Source: MWAR01 sp035388825 (lineage in GTDB: Bacteria; Muiribacteriota; Ozemobacteria; Ozemobacterales; Ozemobacteraceae). Taken from it: a stretch of DNA of 64,000 nt. The notes under the pieces are model-generated. The model worked only from the letters and a program-made list of their open reading frames with translations, had not been told where the DNA came from and did no database searches. The DNA is taken from NCBI GenBank assembly GCA_035388825.1, contig DAOOQQ010000004.1, positions 83,659 to 147,658 of the forward strand, given 5' to 3'. Below, piece after piece: positions 9,464-17,275 of the stretch; position 1 is the stretch's first letter, and the number at the start of each line of letters is the position of its first letter. The position numbers and the translations under genes are program-made.

Positions 9464-10485
9464 CACGAACCGAACCGCCCCATCGCCATGAGCTGTTCGA
9501 AAATCAGCACGCCGTTCGTCGCCGCGCCGCGGCGGAGGTTGTCGGCGACCACCCACAGGTTCAGGCCGTGTTCCACGCTTGAGTCGCGCCGGATGCGGCC
9601 GACGAACACCTCGTCCCGATGCTGCGCGAGAAGCGGGGTGGGGTAGATGTTCCGGCCCGGCACGTCCATCACGACGACACCGGGGGCTTTCTCGAGCAGG
9701 GAACGGGCTTCATCGGGCGTCATCGCGCCGCTCAATTCGAGGTTCACCGACTCGCTGTGGGCGTAATACACCGGCACGCGAACCGTCGTGGCGCATACGG
9801 GAATGGGGGCTTCCAGGATCTTCTGCGTCTCGCGCACCATCTTCTCTTCTTCCCGGCACATTCCCGACTCGAGGAAAATGTCGATGTGCGGGAACAGGTT
9901 GAAGCCGATCGGATGCGGATACACGCCCTCGGGAGCCGGCTCGCCGGCAAGGTGCGCCCGACTCTGCACGGTCAGGGTTTCGACGGCCTCGAGGCCGGTT
10001 CCCGAAACCGACTGGTAGGTCGAGACGACGATCCGCTTGAGAGGATTCACCCGGTGAATCGGCGCGATCGCGACCACCATCTGGATCGTCGAACAGTTGG
10101 GGTTTGCTATAATATTTCGAGGTATAGAATTGAGCGCGTGCGGATTCACTTCGGGAACGACGAGAGGCACGTCGGCTTCCATGCGGAACGCATTGCTGTT
10201 GTCGATCACGACCGCGCCCGCCTCGGCCGCCCGGGGGCACCAGGTCCGGCTGATGTCCGTGCCGGCCGAGAAAAACACCGCATCCAGCCCCTTGAAATCG
10301 GCTCCATCGAGCGCTTCGACTTCGACCTCGGTGCCCGCGAACCGCATCTTCTGCCCCTTGCTCCGCTCCGAGGCGAACAGCCGAAGCGTGCGGGGCCGGA
10401 GATCGTGCTGCTCGAGCACCTGGAGGATGGTGCGGCCGACCGCGCCGGTGGCGCCGACGATACCGAACGAGGGGGTCTGCTTCAT
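9463..10485 (-). CDS. asd: Aspartate-semialdehyde dehydrogenase
   Basis: 340 residues, the normal length. This enzyme reduces L-aspartyl-4-phosphate to aspartate semialdehyde with NADPH, the branch point to lysine/diaminopimelate, threonine and methionine. The NADP-binding loop GIVGATGAVG is at residues 7-16, the catalytic cysteine is in NPNCST, and SVSGTGLEAV and HSESVNLEL are conserved family segments. The ATG at 10485 has an AAGGAG site nine bases upstream, so the 12 residues before it in the same frame are excluded. The stop overlaps the start of the secreted STN-like gene. Confidence 0.95.
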   Translation of the reverse strand: MKQTPSFGIVGATGAVGRTILQVLEQHDLRPRTLRLFASERSKGQKMRFAGTEVEVEALDGADFKGLDAVFFSAGTDISRTWCPRAAEAGAVVIDNSNAFRMEADVPLVVPEVNPHALNSIPRNIIANPNCSTIQMVVAIAPIHRVNPLKRIVVSTYQSVSGTGLEAVETLTVQSRAHLAGEPAPEGVYPHPIGFNLFPHIDIFLESGMCREEEKMVRETQKILEAPIPVCATTVRVPVYYAHSESVNLELSGAMTPDEARSLLEKAPGVVVMDVPGRNIYPTPLLAQHRDEVFVGRIRRDSSVEHGLNLWVVADNLRRGAATNGVLIFEQLMAMGRFGS

Positions 10486-10501
10486 GACGGTTGCTCCTTG
10501 A

Positions 10502-11104
10502 TCAGCGTCCGGCCGCATCACCGACCGGAGACGTGTCCGACGCAGAGGACCCTGCGGGGGCTTCCGCGTCGTTCGCCCGCCGGGACTCCTGCAGAAACGA
10601 GGAATACCCCGTCGGGCGGTAGAATCTCGCGGGAATGTTCGCTTTCGGTGCCTCCTGGCTTGCCGTGCCGATCGCGTTCCGGACGGTGCCGGGCAACAAC
10701 GCGGCCGCCGAGGCGAGAGTGGGCAGAACCGTGCCCAGGGAGGTTTCCCGGATATCCTGGGTTCCCGAGCCCGTCTGGGTGACGGAGCTGCTCTGCCCCT
10801 GCCGACGGAACTTCGAAAAATCCGGCATCGTCGGCGGGGTGAACCGGAATCTTCCGCCTTCGCCCGGCCCCTTCGGTGCTGCGGGGCCCGACCGCGGGTC
10901 GGGATCGACGGGACCGGCCGGCTCTGCCACGGGTTGGAGCGGCACCTGGTCCGGGTTTGATTGGTCCGCCGCCGGGCTGCCGGACTCGTTCATCCATGCC
11001 GGAAATGCCTGCTGCCGGAAACCAGGACCGGAATCGTCCTGCGCAGATCCGGGCAGGGCGCACATCAACAGCAGTATCAATCCGAGCGGATCGGTTCGTC
11101 GCAT
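10502..11104 (-). CDS. Secreted Pro/Gly-rich hypothetical protein
   Basis: About 200 residues. MRRTDPLGLILLLMCALPGSAQ is a signal peptide with an ALPGSAQ cleavage region. The mature part is rich in Pro, Gly, Ser and Gln and is probably largely disordered (for example VDPDPRSGPAAPKGPGEGG), with a short hydrophobic segment (VLPTLASAAALLPGTV). No family was recognised. The start at 11104 is preferred over 11113 because the GAGG ribosome site lies nine bases before it. It ends 16 bases before asd and probably heads that transcription unit. Confidence 0.55.
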   Translation of the reverse strand: MRRTDPLGLILLLMCALPGSAQDDSGPGFRQQAFPAWMNESGSPAADQSNPDQVPLQPVAEPAGPVDPDPRSGPAAPKGPGEGGRFRFTPPTMPDFSKFRRQGQSSSVTQTGSGTQDIRETSLGTVLPTLASAAALLPGTVRNAIGTASQEAPKANIPARFYRPTGYSSFLQESRRANDAEAPAGSSASDTSPVGDAAGR

Positions 11105-11186
11105 CGCGGTCATCCTCGGCGGAACTGACGTGCAACGTACCATGAATGTTTGATGATCACAACCGCCTGATGGATTTCCTGAAGGC

Positions 11187-11215
11187 TTGCCGCATCGAGA
11201 ATGTTCGGCTAAACT
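11187..11215 (+). promoter_or_regulatory. Promoter of the RsbW-like gene
   Basis: TTGCCG (11187-11192), 17-base spacer, TAAACT (11210-11215). The predicted transcription start near 11222 falls on the start codon itself, implying a leaderless or nearly leaderless mRNA. This agrees with the absence of a good ribosome site. Confidence 0.45.
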
Positions 11216-11219
11216 GAAG

Positions 11220-11783
11220 ATGATGAATATATCGCCGAGATCGCCGAAGACGGTGCGTCTCCGGTACAAAAACCCGCGTTACGACCGGGTCGTGAGAGTA
11301 AATACCGAGAATATCGCCCGCAGCATGGGCTTCGACGAGGACCAGGTGTTCGATATCACCCTGGCCGTCGAGGAGGCCTACGCGAACGCGATCGAGCACG
11401 CCTCGCGCCATGGCCCCGACCTCGAACTCGAAATCATCTACTTTCTGCTCGAAGATCGCATCGAGATCTCGGTCCATGACACCGGTTGCGGGTTCCTCGC
11501 CCCGCAGGACGACGGAACCCCGCCCCGCTTCCGGGGAATCGAAAGCTCGCGCGGCCGCGGGATCGCCCTGATCCGCATGCTGTCCGATGCGGCGGATATC
11601 CTGTCCGAGCCCGGCATCGGTACCCTGATCCGTATCACGAAGTTCCTGGTCAAGCCCAAGGCTCGACCGGGCGCGGCTCCGGCGAAGAAAAAGGCGGCGT
11701 CACCGAAAAAGAAACGCTCACCGGGCGTGGCCGGCAAGCGCTCTTCCAGGTCATCGAACCTGCTCGGGACGGCGGGCCACTGA
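11220..11783 (+). CDS. RsbW/SpoIIAB-like serine kinase (anti-sigma factor ATPase domain)
   Basis: 187 residues. The HATPase_c_2 fold is shown by the N box (LAVEEAYANAIEHA, about residues 43-56), the G1 box (HDTGCGF) and a G2-like GRGIALIRML. Family members bind ATP, phosphorylate an STAS antagonist and sequester a sigma factor, or act as phosphatase-linked regulators. The C-terminal 45 residues form a Lys/Arg/Ser-rich tail (PAKKKAASPKKKRSPG) outside the fold, suggesting nucleic-acid or membrane contact. No STAS or sigma partner lies beside it. Two consecutive ATGs at 11220 and 11223 are both possible starts. It converges with the AAA ATPase gene with 12 bases between stops. Confidence 0.8.
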   Translation: MMNISPRSPKTVRLRYKNPRYDRVVRVNTENIARSMGFDEDQVFDITLAVEEAYANAIEHASRHGPDLELEIIYFLLEDRIEISVHDTGCGFLAPQDDGTPPRFRGIESSRGRGIALIRMLSDAADILSEPGIGTLIRITKFLVKPKARPGAAPAKKKAASPKKKRSPGVAGKRSSRSSNLLGTAGH

Positions 11784-11795
11784 GGGTCTCGCGGC

Positions 11796-13703
11796 TCAGT
11801 CGGCGCCGATCCGGTGTTTCAACTCGTCGACGCGGCGTTTGATGGCCGCGAGTTCCATCTGCTCGAACTTCGCGGGCAGGAACTTCACGTCGGTGCATTC
11901 GAGCACCGCGATGAGATCCATGTATTCGAGCCGTTCCGCATGCGCCATGGGACGGTAGCTCGCAAACGCCTCCCGCACGAAATGGCCGATCGAGCGCTTT
12001 TCCGTCCCATCCTCCTGGATCTCGTACAGGCGTGAAGCGCTGATCAGCACCCCTTCCATCTCGTTGCCGCCGATGTCCATCGCCTCCGGGAACTCCGGGA
12101 TGTCCTCCGGGGAAAGCGCCACCTTGTTCTTCTTCGCCAGCGACAGGAACAGCGCGCGCTTGTCATTCGGCGTCTGGGGGGCGAACAGCGGGATATGGAC
12201 GTCGAGACGCCCGACGCGCTTCAGATCGACCTCCAGCAGGTCGGGGCGAGAGGTGGCGAAGATCCAGAAGATCCGGCCGCGGTTGCGCGTGTCGGCCATC
12301 TCCCGGGCCAGCATGCCGTAGATACGGCCCGACAGGCCGCCGTCGTCCGCCCCACCGCCCCGCTTGCCGGCCATCTGGTCGGCCTCGTCGACGAACACGA
12401 TCACCTGGCCCATCGCGTGCAGGATCTTGAACACCTGCTCCAGATTCCCTTCCGTCGCGCCGACCCACTTGTCGCGGAAATTCTTCAGCTCGACGCAGGG
12501 GACGCCGGCTTCACCCGCAAAACATTCGACAAGATATGTTTTTCCCGTGCCGATGCGGCCATTGATGAGATATCCCATCGGAAGCGCCTTCAGCTTGCCG
12601 CGCTTCATCAGCTGGGCGTCCTGGCGCATCCAACGGACGGCTTCGGTGTGGCCGGCCACGTCGTCCAGCGTTCGCGTCGATTCGACGAACTCGATCTTCC
12701 CGCTTGCCGACTTCTCGATCATCTCCTTCTTGACGCTGCGCAGATACTCCATCGTGATCCGGCGGTCGTTTTTGATCGCTCGCCGGATGAGATTCTGCAG
12801 GTCCAGGCGGGAGAGCCCTTCGAGTTTCGAGGCGAGCGAGCGGCGGTCCACGTCGCAGATCGCGCCGAAATCCGCGAGATCGGCCGTGACGTATTCGATG
12901 AACTCGAGCACCTCGGCCGCGTTGGGAAGCTCGATGCGCAGCTTCGCCGAGCGCGGATTCTCGACCACCTGCCGGTTCATGTCGGTGAGATTCTCGGCGA
13001 TCAGGCAGGTCGCCACGAAAGCGCTGTTGATCGTCGGATCCGCCGCCCAGTCGAGGAGGCGGATCAGCGTTTCGACCGTGTCGGGATTCGTGTAGGCCGG
13101 ATCCGTTCGCGGCAGCAGGAAGTGCGCGTAGTCGATGATCACGGCCACGCGCACCGGGTCGGGAACGGGCTTCCCGTCAGCGCCGGGCCGGGTGCGGAAC
13201 AGGCCGTTCCGGATGAAGCGGTCGATCAGCTCGAGAGCCCGTTTCGGCTCCTTGGGAAGCACGTTCCCGAGTTCGAGCAGTTTGCCCGGGTCGCTCGCCG
13301 GGGCCGCGGGAGAAGTATAGCTTGTTCTATGAAAATCATCGAACACCTTCAGGAAGGACTGGAACAGATCGCCGCCCTTGAGGAGCCGGATGCCCTTGCC
13401 GCGGTCGTAGGCGATCACGGCTTCGAACGGAGCGAACATCACGCGGCTCAGGAAATCGCGCAGGCTGAGGGTCTGGAGCGGCGCGTCCGGGGTGGGGCGC
13501 CAGGGCACCCAGTCGTTGATGTTCCCATACAGGATGAACTGGCTGACCGAGCCGCTCTTGAAGATTTCCGCCATCTCCCGGGCCCATGCCGGTGATCCGG
13601 CCATGAGATTCGCCGGTTGGGTGGCGGCGGGTGGCTTCGGTGCTTCGCTGCCGGACGGCGGCTGGACGGGGGTGGCCGGAACGGATGGCGCCTGGTCTGT
13701 CAT
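11796..13703 (-). CDS. Ycf46-like AAA+ ATPase
   Basis: 635 residues. A disordered Pro-rich start (1-35) is followed by a degenerate AAA-like N-domain (FILYGNINDW at about 56, VAVIIDYAHFL). The C-terminal AAA domain is complete: Walker A GRIGTGKT (about 381), Walker B VIVFVDEADQ (about 434), a second-region-of-homology-like FATSRPDLLEVDLKRVGRLD with its arginine, and a helical lid. The layout resembles Ycf46-type ATPases, whose substrates are poorly known. It is the last gene of the ABC/OmpA/PspA cluster, 21 bases after the coiled-coil gene with a GGAGG site, so it probably remodels or energises a component of that system. Confidence 0.85.
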   Translation of the reverse strand: MTDQAPSVPATPVQPPSGSEAPKPPAATQPANLMAGSPAWAREMAEIFKSGSVSQFILYGNINDWVPWRPTPDAPLQTLSLRDFLSRVMFAPFEAVIAYDRGKGIRLLKGGDLFQSFLKVFDDFHRTSYTSPAAPASDPGKLLELGNVLPKEPKRALELIDRFIRNGLFRTRPGADGKPVPDPVRVAVIIDYAHFLLPRTDPAYTNPDTVETLIRLLDWAADPTINSAFVATCLIAENLTDMNRQVVENPRSAKLRIELPNAAEVLEFIEYVTADLADFGAICDVDRRSLASKLEGLSRLDLQNLIRRAIKNDRRITMEYLRSVKKEMIEKSASGKIEFVESTRTLDDVAGHTEAVRWMRQDAQLMKRGKLKALPMGYLINGRIGTGKTYLVECFAGEAGVPCVELKNFRDKWVGATEGNLEQVFKILHAMGQVIVFVDEADQMAGKRGGGADDGGLSGRIYGMLAREMADTRNRGRIFWIFATSRPDLLEVDLKRVGRLDVHIPLFAPQTPNDKRALFLSLAKKNKVALSPEDIPEFPEAMDIGGNEMEGVLISASRLYEIQEDGTEKRSIGHFVREAFASYRPMAHAERLEYMDLIAVLECTDVKFLPAKFEQMELAAIKRRVDELKHRIGAD

Positions 13704-13724
13704 GGATGGATTCCTCCCGGAATA

Positions 13725-14657
13725 TTACGGTTTCTCTTCCTGGCCGGGCGGGGGCGGCAGCGGCTCGGACGGCTGTGCTTCCTCCGCGGGCAGTTCCGGC
13801 AGGGGAGCTCGGTAGACGGGCTCTTCGGCGGGCAGGATCTGATCGCCACCGATGCGGTTCAGAAACTCGGCATGGGAATCGACCCACTGCTCGGTTTCCC
13901 CGAGGGTCGAGCTGATCCGGTCGATGCCGGCCGAAAGCGCCTCGGGCGTGCGGTTGAGGGCCGTCTCCTCGCGGATCAGCTGGACCTGGTTCTCGATGCG
14001 ATTCAGCTCCATCTCAACGAGTTTCAGGTTCTCCTGGGCCCGGCCGATGTTCTCGAGCCGTTTCTGGCGGATCTCGATATTGCCGCGGACCGATTTTTCG
14101 AGCGCCTCGCTCAGCCCCGAGCCCGCGAGTTGTTTTTCGAGATCGCGCAGTTCGCGCCGGATGGCGGCGGCATCGGTGCGTTCGAGGCTCTCGCAGATCA
14201 TGCGCCGCGTCACCAGCAGCTTGAGAAACAGCACCGGCAGTTGGCCGAGCGTCTTTTCCTTCGTCTCGCGGATGAACTGCATCGTGCCGTCGCTGTTCAT
14301 GTCCATCAGCCGGCTGATCTGGGCCAGGTTGGCGTTCAGCGCCTCCAACCGCGCGACCGAGGGCTTGTCCAGCGTGCGCACCATCTCGTTGATCCGGACC
14401 GCCTTGTCCTGCTCGATGAGGTTCAGCCGCTTCGACTGGATGTATTTCTGGAACCGCGGATCCGTCGAGAGCATCCAGAGATAGCACACCTCCATGCCGG
14501 CTCCGAGGAACCAGAAACCGGGGTTCAGCAGGCCCAGCGCAACGGCCCCCGCCAGCCCCATCTTGTTGACCGGCAGCGCGCCGAGGCCTGGCAGCGGGTA
14601 GCGCAGATGAAACGCTTCCGACAGGTAATCCCAGAAACCGAGCGATGCGCGGGCCAT
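13725..14657 (-). CDS. Membrane-anchored coiled-coil protein of the ABC/OmpA/PspA cluster
   Basis: 310 residues. The N-terminus (GFWDYLSEAFHLRYPLPGLG) precedes two close hydrophobic stretches (MGLAGAVALGLLNPGFWFLG and MEVCYLWML), a membrane hairpin at about 35-70. The rest is long helix with strong heptad character (KRLENIGRAQENLKLVEMEL) and a Pro/Glu-rich tail. The ATG at 14657 follows the ATPase stop by one base, so the two are co-translated. No established family name was recognised. It plausibly tethers the PspA-like or AAA protein to the transporter at the membrane. Confidence 0.7.
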   Translation of the reverse strand: MARASLGFWDYLSEAFHLRYPLPGLGALPVNKMGLAGAVALGLLNPGFWFLGAGMEVCYLWMLSTDPRFQKYIQSKRLNLIEQDKAVRINEMVRTLDKPSVARLEALNANLAQISRLMDMNSDGTMQFIRETKEKTLGQLPVLFLKLLVTRRMICESLERTDAAAIRRELRDLEKQLAGSGLSEALEKSVRGNIEIRQKRLENIGRAQENLKLVEMELNRIENQVQLIREETALNRTPEALSAGIDRISSTLGETEQWVDSHAEFLNRIGGDQILPAEEPVYRAPLPELPAEEAQPSEPLPPPPGQEEKP

Positions 14658-14658
14658 G

Positions 14659-15972
14659 TCAGTGGGTTCCTCCGTCCTCGATGGCGAGGAACCGCTCCGT
14701 GATCTCGCGCAGCCGGGCCTTGAAGGCCGGGCCTTCCTGGACATCGAGCGGGGACAGCCCCGGGGCCTTGCCGATCTCTTCGGGGCGGATGAATATCTTG
14801 TCCGCTATTTTTCCCGGGCCGGGGGTGAACATGAAGACGCGGTCCCCGAGATACACGGCTTCGGCGAGGGAGTGGGTCACGATGAACACGGTCGCCTCGA
14901 CTTCCTTCCAGAGCTGGGTGATCAGCGCCTGCATGTCGATGCGGGTCGGTTCGTCCAATGCCGAGAACGGCTCATCCATAAGGATGATCCGGGGCCTCAG
15001 CACGAGCGTGCGGGCGATCGCGACCCGCTGCTGCTGACCCCCCGAAAGCTGGTAGGGATACTTGCTTTCATGGCCGAGCAGGCCGACTTTCCGGATGATA
15101 TCCATCGCACGCGCCTTCATCTCGGCGGGCGAGTAGCCCAGCGCATCGCGGTTGATCTCGAGGCCGAACGTCACGTTCTCGAGCACGGTGCGGTTCGGGA
15201 ACGAGCTGTATTTCTGGAAGATCATCCCGCGGTCCTTGCCCGGCCCCGTGACGGGGCGGTTGCGCACGAGCACCTCGCCGCGCGTGGGCGGCCAGACATC
15301 CGGGAAGCCCTGGATCAGGTTCAGAACGGTGGATTTGCCGCAGCCCGAGGGGCCGACCAGGGCGATGAACTCGCCGACGTCGGGCAGGTCCTCGATCTCG
15401 AAATCGATGTTTTCGATCGCCTTGTACTCGTGCGGCGTGCCCTCGTTGAAAATCTTCGTCACGTTGCGGAACGTCACGACCGGAGGTTTGGGGCCGGCGG
15501 AAGCCTGTGGCCCGGCCCCTTCGGCCGGATCTGTGCCGCCCGTGACGGGGGAGGGCTTCGGGACGCCCGGCTCCTCCGGGAGGTTGAAAAAAGGCCCGAT
15601 CAGGCGTCTCCAGAACGAGCGGGGGGCCGGGGCAGCCGGCGGCGGGGAATGGGGGGGCGTCGCATGCTGTTTCTGCTGCGTGGCTGGCGCCGTGGCCGGT
15701 GCCGGTTTTGCCGCGTCTGGCTTTGGTGGAGTCGATGGCGGCTTATCTCCGTTCGATGGCAGAGGAGCATGGGGGGGCTCTGACGGGATGTGCGCGTCCC
15801 GGGCTTCGACCGGGGACGCTGGGGCGGGGGCAGGCTTGGCCGTTTCAGCGGCCGGCGCGGGCGGTGCCGTGACCGGGGCCGTCGGGGACTCACGGGACGG
15901 GGCGGAGGAAATACCGCTCAGATCCGGGCCTGCGCTCGTCAGGGGAGGGGCGTTCTTGTCGTTCTCGCTCAT
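14659..15972 (-). CDS. ABC transporter ATPase (TauB/SsuB/NrtD type) with long disordered N-terminal extension
   Basis: 437 residues against about 250 for the family. Residues 1-160 are Pro/Ala-rich and probably disordered, with a conserved-looking RSFWRRLIGPFFNLP at about 117. The ATPase follows: Walker A GPSGCGKS (about 207), Q-loop IFQKYSSF, signature LSGGQQQR (about 307), Walker B IILMDEPFSALDE and H-loop THS. In relatives this subunit powers uptake of taurine, sulfonates, nitrate or thiamine precursors. The start overlaps the permease stop by 4 bases (ATGA) and has a GAGG site. The extension may be a docking arm for the cluster's extra proteins. Confidence 0.9.
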   Translation of the reverse strand: MSENDKNAPPLTSAGPDLSGISSAPSRESPTAPVTAPPAPAAETAKPAPAPASPVEARDAHIPSEPPHAPLPSNGDKPPSTPPKPDAAKPAPATAPATQQKQHATPPHSPPPAAPAPRSFWRRLIGPFFNLPEEPGVPKPSPVTGGTDPAEGAGPQASAGPKPPVVTFRNVTKIFNEGTPHEYKAIENIDFEIEDLPDVGEFIALVGPSGCGKSTVLNLIQGFPDVWPPTRGEVLVRNRPVTGPGKDRGMIFQKYSSFPNRTVLENVTFGLEINRDALGYSPAEMKARAMDIIRKVGLLGHESKYPYQLSGGQQQRVAIARTLVLRPRIILMDEPFSALDEPTRIDMQALITQLWKEVEATVFIVTHSLAEAVYLGDRVFMFTPGPGKIADKIFIRPEEIGKAPGLSPLDVQEGPAFKARLREITERFLAIEDGGTH

Positions 15973-17192
15973 CGCTTGAGCCTCCGGTACGGGAACAGCA
16001 CGTCACCGCCGTATTCCCACAACTTGTCGGTGATGAATGCCAGCACGACGATGACGAGCAGGACGAGGTAGATGTGCTCCTTGGGGCCGATGCGCTGGCT
16101 GCCGAGAATCAGGGCGCCGAGACCGCCGCTTCCCATGTCGACCATTTCAGCCAATATAATATAGCCCCATCCGACCCCGAAGCCCATCCGCATCGCGTCG
16201 TAGATGTTCGGCATCGCGATCGCCAGCAGCACGTGGCGCACCGTCTGCCACTTGGTGGCCCCGAGGGTGTAGGCGGTGAGCAGGTAGACGTTGTCGACCT
16301 CTTCGATGGCGCGCACGATCAGGGGCAGCAGGTAGATGCCGAACGCGAAGGCCAGGAACATCACCTTCTGTAACTCGGTGGTGCCGAACAGGCTCATGAA
16401 CAGCGGAACCAGCGCCGGGATCGGCAGATATCCGCTGAACACCATGATGGGTGAGAACATCGCCTTGATGCGGGAGAAGCTGCCCATGAGCAGGCCGAGC
16501 GGGAAGCCGATCGCCAGGGCCACGCCGAACCCTTCGGCGACGCGCAGAAAACTCGCAAACACGTTGCTCGCGAGCTTGCGCTCGGACCAGAGCGACTTCA
16601 GCGATCGCAGCACTTCCATCGGGCTCGGCAGGATCTGGTTGGTCAGCAGCCGCGTCTCGACGTCTTCATACCGGTATTCCAGCACGTGGAGCTGCTTGCC
16701 GGCTGCCGGGGGAACCGGAACCCCCCCGCGGCCGATCGCCGTGCCCTGGGGCGCCTCGGCGGCTTCGGCCGGTGCGGGAACCGCCTGACGCGAAATGATC
16801 CTGCCGCGCTTGAGCTTGATCTTGAACTCGTCGCCGTAGACGCGGACATACAGATTGTGGAGCGGGAACCGGGCCTGGCCCGAAACCACGAACGTATCGG
16901 TCGCCGCCTGCTCCAGCTTCCAGCCGGCCACCTTGAGGCCCGTGCCGTCGGTGATCAACCGGCCGACCTGCGGAACGGCCTCGCCCGTGTCGAGCTCGCC
17001 TTCCGGCAGATACACCACGTCCATGCGGCCCCAGGTCGCGGCCGTCCAGATCAGGAGCAGGAGCAGGATGGGAATGACGCCCAATCCCGCGCTCTGGATC
17101 ATCGGAACCGGTTCCCGGATCCGGAGGAACTCCGACACCGCCCCGCTCCGGGCGGGGGGCTGCTTTCCTGACGTGCCTGGATCTGCCGACAT
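15969..17192 (-). CDS. ABC transporter permease (SsuC/TauC type) with inserted periplasmic domain
   Basis: 407 residues, longer than the usual 250-280. After the first membrane helix (GLGVIPILLLLLIWTAATW, about 35-55) comes an insert of about 145 residues, predicted periplasmic and partly beta (DTFVVSGQARFPLHNLYVRVYG) with a Pro/Ala linker. The standard BPD_transp_1 core follows with about six helices and the EAA-like coupling loop (LLTAYTLGATKWQTVRHVLL). The start at 17192 has a GGAGG site. The insert has no counterpart in ordinary nitrate/taurine permeases and could contact the OmpA-fused binding proteins. Confidence 0.9.
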   Translation of the reverse strand: MSADPGTSGKQPPARSGAVSEFLRIREPVPMIQSAGLGVIPILLLLLIWTAATWGRMDVVYLPEGELDTGEAVPQVGRLITDGTGLKVAGWKLEQAATDTFVVSGQARFPLHNLYVRVYGDEFKIKLKRGRIISRQAVPAPAEAAEAPQGTAIGRGGVPVPPAAGKQLHVLEYRYEDVETRLLTNQILPSPMEVLRSLKSLWSERKLASNVFASFLRVAEGFGVALAIGFPLGLLMGSFSRIKAMFSPIMVFSGYLPIPALVPLFMSLFGTTELQKVMFLAFAFGIYLLPLIVRAIEEVDNVYLLTAYTLGATKWQTVRHVLLAIAMPNIYDAMRMGFGVGWGYIILAEMVDMGSGGLGALILGSQRIGPKEHIYLVLLVIVVLAFITDKLWEYGGDVLFPYRRLKR

Positions 17193-17236
17193 CCCGGAAC
17201 CTCCGAGGAGTGTGATATTATATCGCTATGAATATT

Positions 17237-17267
17237 ATGCGGGCGGCGGCGCTGCCGCCGCCCGCAT
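17237..17267 (-). promoter_or_regulatory. Strong intercistronic hairpin between the first binding-protein gene and the permease gene
   Basis: A perfect 14-bp GC-rich inverted repeat (17237-17250 and 17254-17267) with a 3-base loop starts 8 bases after the binding-protein stop. No U-run follows on the minus strand (AATATTC instead). It looks like an attenuator or mRNA-stabilising hairpin that would keep binding-protein transcript above transporter transcript, rather than a full terminator. Confidence 0.6.
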
Positions 17268-17275
17268 GAGTGCGG

